A DNA stretch of 64,000 nucleotides. Origin: Rhodothermales bacterium (GTDB lineage: Bacteria > Bacteroidota > Rhodothermia > Rhodothermales > UBA10348). Shown in pieces: positions 61,666 through 64,000 of this stretch. The DNA lies in assembly GCA_024711125.1 (NCBI GenBank), contig JANJTM010000062.1, positions 55,864 through 119,863 on the forward strand, in the 5' to 3' direction. The position numbers and the translations under genes were made by a program. Numbering within the stretch: position 1 is the first letter of the stretch; every line of letters begins with the position of its first letter. A model generated the notes under the pieces. It did no database searches. It was not told where the DNA came from and saw only the letters and a list, made by a program, of their open reading frames with translations.

Positions 61666-63864
61666 ATGAAACTGCGCGTTACCACCTGGGTCACGCTCCT
61701 GCTCCTCGCCGCGGCTCCCGCAGCGGCACAGCAGGACGTCACGATCCGCCAGATCAATACCCTTCCGCAGGCAGGGCTCGATTTCGTCAAGAGCCTCGGC
61801 TCGGCCGTGACGGCGACGAACATGCAGCAGATCCGCTCGACGTACACGACGTCGGCCAACAACGCCGACCCCAACCTCATGGTGCGCTTCGAGGCGGTCG
61901 TGCTCAGCGATCCGCGCTACTCGGGTCTGTCCAGCGTATCGAACGGCAACGTGTCGCGCATCCACTTCTTCGTGCGCGACGTCAGCGCCGCCACGGACGG
62001 ACCCGCCGGCAACGATCTCCAGGTGGTCGACGGCAACTACCGGGTCAACGGCACGCTCGGTCTCTTCGTCGGCGACGTGGTTCGCATGACCGGCAACATC
62101 GCCTATTTCGGCACCGGCGTGCAGTTCTCCCCGATCTCGGTGGAGGTGCTCGGTACGTATGCCGACCGCGGCCTGCCCGCCTCGATCCTCGATCCGGTGA
62201 CGGTCACCGTCGATCAGCTCAACGTTTCGACCGGAGACCAGAAGATCCGGGTGAACTGGGACAATCTGAGCGCACTCAACCAGCAGTTCGTGCGTATCGA
62301 GGGCGTCCAGGTCTTCCAGTCTCCGAACCGGAACGATACCCGTCCGAACTTTGCCGTCCGTGACCTCGCGACCGGCGCGATGATCCAGAACGACGACATG
62401 TCGCTGGCGTACCGGAACGACAAGTCGGATTACCCGAGCGAGTTCTTCGCGACCAACGACTTCATCGCACCGCCCGTCGGCGCCAACGTCAATATCCAGG
62501 GCTTCGCGCTGCTTCGGTCGAATTTCGATCCGTTCCAGATCGGCGACCCCCCGGCGGCCGTGCTCAAGATCGTGCCCTGGACCCCCGCCGACCTCGTCGT
62601 GACCTCCTCGCCGCCGAACATCACGGCGGTCACGGGTCCCGCGGGCGTGCCGGCGAACGCGCCGGTGTCCGTGAGCGCCACCATCACGCCGGACGGCGGC
62701 CTCTCGATCGCCACGGCCGAAGTACGGTACACCTCCAGCAGCCGGCCGACCGAAGCCACGGTGGCCGGTGTCGCGGGCGCGGGCAACCTCTTCACGTTCG
62801 AGATCCCCGAGCTTCCCGACGGGGACTTCGTCACGTGGAAGATTTACGCCAGGGACACCAACGACGGCGTCTCCGAGTCGGCGACGCAGTACTACCGCGT
62901 GCTGCACGCCGGGATCAACGACATCCGCGATATCCAGACGACGTTCTCCGGAGGGCGGGGCCCCTCCCCGTTCACCAATCTCACGGTGGACATGAACGTC
63001 GTCGCGACCATCATGGTCGATCCGTCGGCGGTCGAGGGATCGGCAGGTTTGCTGGCGATCCAGGACGGCACGGGGCTCTTCGACGGACTCACGATCCGGA
63101 GCCAGAACAACCCCCTCGCCGGCCGCAAGCTGGGTGACGTCATCCGCATCACCCGCGCGCGGATCGTCGAGGCGTTCGACCTGACCCAGCTGCGCGACAT
63201 CACGTACGAATACGTCGGGGAAGGCACGCCCTACAACCCGATCAACGTCACGACCGACATGCTCAAGGATCTCGACGTGGCCGAGGCGCTCGAAGGCATG
63301 TTCGTGCGCGTCGAGACCGTCGACGTCGTGTCGACCAACGCCGACGGTGCGGCGGGCAACTTCGGCGAGTTCCTCGTTTCCAGCGACAACACCGTCGAGA
63401 ACGGCCTCCGCGTGAACGACGTCTCGTCGTTCATCGCATGGCCCGGCAACGACGCCGGGTCGGTGTTCTCGGTCGGCGAGACGCTCGACTTCGTGCAGGG
63501 CATCCTGTGGTACTCGTTCAACAACTTCAAGATCGAGCCGCGTTTCCCCGAGGACATCGGTGCGGTCGTGAACGTTGCGTCCGAAACCCTGGAAACGCCG
63601 TCGGAATTCGCGCTGCACGCCGCGTACCCGAACCCGTTCAACCCGACGACCACGCTGCGTTTCGACCTTGCGTCGGCCGGTGACGTGAGCCTGACGGTGT
63701 ACGATGCGCTCGGCCGCGCCGTATCGACGCTCGTGAGCGGTTTCCGCCCGGCCGGCGCGCACGTCGTGTCGTTCGACGCGGCTTCGCTGCCCAGCGGCCT
63801 GTACATGGCCCGGCTCGCGACGCCCGCGGGCTCGGTCACCCGCACGCTGACGCTCGTCAAGTGA
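61666..63864 (+). CDS. Secreted multi-domain protein with type A sorting domain
   Basis: 732 residues. Signal peptide ends near AAAQQ. Residues 22-260 and 420-600 each resemble an OB-fold-like module with VTIRQINTLPQAGLDF, LQVVDGNYRVNGT and VVRMTGNIAYFGTG in the first, and MNVVATIMVDPSAV, LAIQDGTGLFDGL and VIRITRARIVEAFD in the second. This looks like an internally duplicated domain of the DUF5689-like kind that precedes some nucleases. Between them is an Ig-like part. The last 80 residues, AAYPNPFNPTTTLRFDLASA to SVTRTLTLVK, are a textbook type IX sorting domain. Sequence of the final codons is clean. Function unknown. Confidence 0.82.
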   Translation: MKLRVTTWVTLLLLAAAPAAAQQDVTIRQINTLPQAGLDFVKSLGSAVTATNMQQIRSTYTTSANNADPNLMVRFEAVVLSDPRYSGLSSVSNGNVSRIHFFVRDVSAATDGPAGNDLQVVDGNYRVNGTLGLFVGDVVRMTGNIAYFGTGVQFSPISVEVLGTYADRGLPASILDPVTVTVDQLNVSTGDQKIRVNWDNLSALNQQFVRIEGVQVFQSPNRNDTRPNFAVRDLATGAMIQNDDMSLAYRNDKSDYPSEFFATNDFIAPPVGANVNIQGFALLRSNFDPFQIGDPPAAVLKIVPWTPADLVVTSSPPNITAVTGPAGVPANAPVSVSATITPDGGLSIATAEVRYTSSSRPTEATVAGVAGAGNLFTFEIPELPDGDFVTWKIYARDTNDGVSESATQYYRVLHAGINDIRDIQTTFSGGRGPSPFTNLTVDMNVVATIMVDPSAVEGSAGLLAIQDGTGLFDGLTIRSQNNPLAGRKLGDVIRITRARIVEAFDLTQLRDITYEYVGEGTPYNPINVTTDMLKDLDVAEALEGMFVRVETVDVVSTNADGAAGNFGEFLVSSDNTVENGLRVNDVSSFIAWPGNDAGSVFSVGETLDFVQGILWYSFNNFKIEPRFPEDIGAVVNVASETLETPSEFALHAAYPNPFNPTTTLRFDLASAGDVSLTVYDALGRAVSTLVSGFRPAGAHVVSFDAASLPSGLYMARLATPAGSVTRTLTLVK

Positions 63865-63882
63865 TTCCAGACGGGAACGGCC

Positions 63883-63900
63883 CGGGGCGGGGCCGCCCCG
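63883..63900 (+). terminator. GC hairpin after the last gene
   Basis: CGGGGCGG (63883-63890) and CCGCCCCG (63893-63900) form an 8-base stem with a 2-base gap, 19 bases after the stop at 63864. It lies next to a suspect end region, so the call is weak. Confidence 0.35.
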
Positions 63901-64000
63901 CCGGCCGGGGCGCGGGCCCCCGGCCACAGGCCCCAGGACCCCCCCCCCGCACGGGGCCGGGTGGCCCCCCGGCGGGGGTTAGGCGCCGGGGGCGCGCGGG
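63901..64000. other. Low-complexity GC-rich end
   Basis: The last 100 bases are about 90 percent G and C with runs of C up to 9 or 10 and G up to 5. Nothing like this occurs elsewhere in the window. Sequencing or assembly error at a contig end is more likely than biology. No feature is called. Confidence 0.6.

Noticed and set aside
59149..63927. A very long (about 1590-codon) open frame on the reverse strand opposite two secreted-protein genes
   Set aside because: High GC makes stop-free antisense frames common. Its translation is low-complexity R/G/V/H sequence with no domain, while the plus strand holds signal peptides and sorting domains.
1..64000. tRNA or rRNA genes
   Set aside because: Gaps between genes are short and none folds into a cloverleaf or matches rRNA by eye.
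1..64000. Insertion sequences, integrases or phage genes
   Set aside because: No transposase, integrase or terminal repeat pair is seen. Gene order and composition are even throughout.

Overview
The window is very GC-rich (about two thirds by eye), densely coded and continuous, with about 50 protein genes, no RNA genes and no mobile elements. Several features point to the Bacteroidota side of the tree, most probably the high-GC Rhodothermota. These are C-terminal sorting domains of the Por/type IX kind next to a PorV-like protein, a Wzi-type capsule protein, a DUF5916 barrel, a fused alpha-beta 2-oxoacid dehydrogenase E1, SpmA/SpmB proteins, start codons that mostly lack Shine-Dalgarno sequences, and recurring TAnnTTyG-like motifs upstream of genes (the Bacteroidota -7 element is TAnnTTTG). 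The taxonomic call is an inference from gene content, not from a marker gene.

Layout. 1-3.7 kb (minus): undecaprenyl-phosphate sugar transferase, fused E1, and the first 56 codons of gatB running off the window edge. 3.8-8 kb (plus): Wzi-like protein, small barrel-like protein, TonB-plug receptor. 8-11.3 kb (plus): RsmF-like rRNA methyltransferase and formate-THF ligase. 11.3-17.2 kb (minus): CoA-disulfide-reductase-like flavoprotein, rsmB, PorV-like protein, GT2 glycosyltransferase, TonB. 17.3-19.6 kb (plus): GMC dehydrogenase with its Tat-type small subunit. 19.7-25.7 kb (minus): a six-gene envelope module (LolA-like protein, two FtsX-type permeases, ATPase, outer-membrane barrel, CDF transporter). 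25.8-32.3 kb: methylmalonyl-CoA epimerase, GH18-like lipoprotein, a subtilase lipoprotein with a hexapeptide repeat in its propeptide, a NadR-type kinase with PnuC, SpmA and SpmB, and a tiny glycogen-binding-domain protein. 32.6-44.1 kb: glycogen synthase, a large beta-helix secreted protein, an ATP-grasp enzyme, a DUF2135-like lipoprotein, an exonuclease/GIY-YIG fusion, alkaline phosphatase and an e(P4)-type acid phosphatase. 44.3-49.2 kb: malate dehydrogenase, double-FKBP lipoprotein, DUF5916 protein, NarL-type response regulator. 49.6-57.8 kb (plus): a complete cbb3 oxidase operon ccoNOQP-GHIS plus an unknown Fn3/membrane-anchor gene. 57.8-59.2 kb (minus): TauE/SafE-type protein and a lipoprotein methyltransferase. 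59.5-63.9 kb (plus): two large secreted proteins with sorting domains. The last roughly 100 bases are suspiciously G/C-homopolymeric.

How they fit together. The picture is an aerobic or microaerobic heterotroph with a high-affinity terminal oxidase, an active outer envelope (capsule handling, TonB uptake, type IX-like secretion, a LolCDE-like lipid or lipoprotein module), glycogen storage under a probable LacI-type operator, and extracellular scavenging (two phosphatases, protease, GH18). The e(P4)-type phosphatase, PnuC and NadR-type kinase together resemble the Haemophilus route that turns external NMN into NAD. The points most worth following up are the RILERY repeat in the subtilase propeptide, the ABC/LolA/barrel module, the extra genes flanking the cbb3 operon, and the operator-like palindromes in the intergenic regions.
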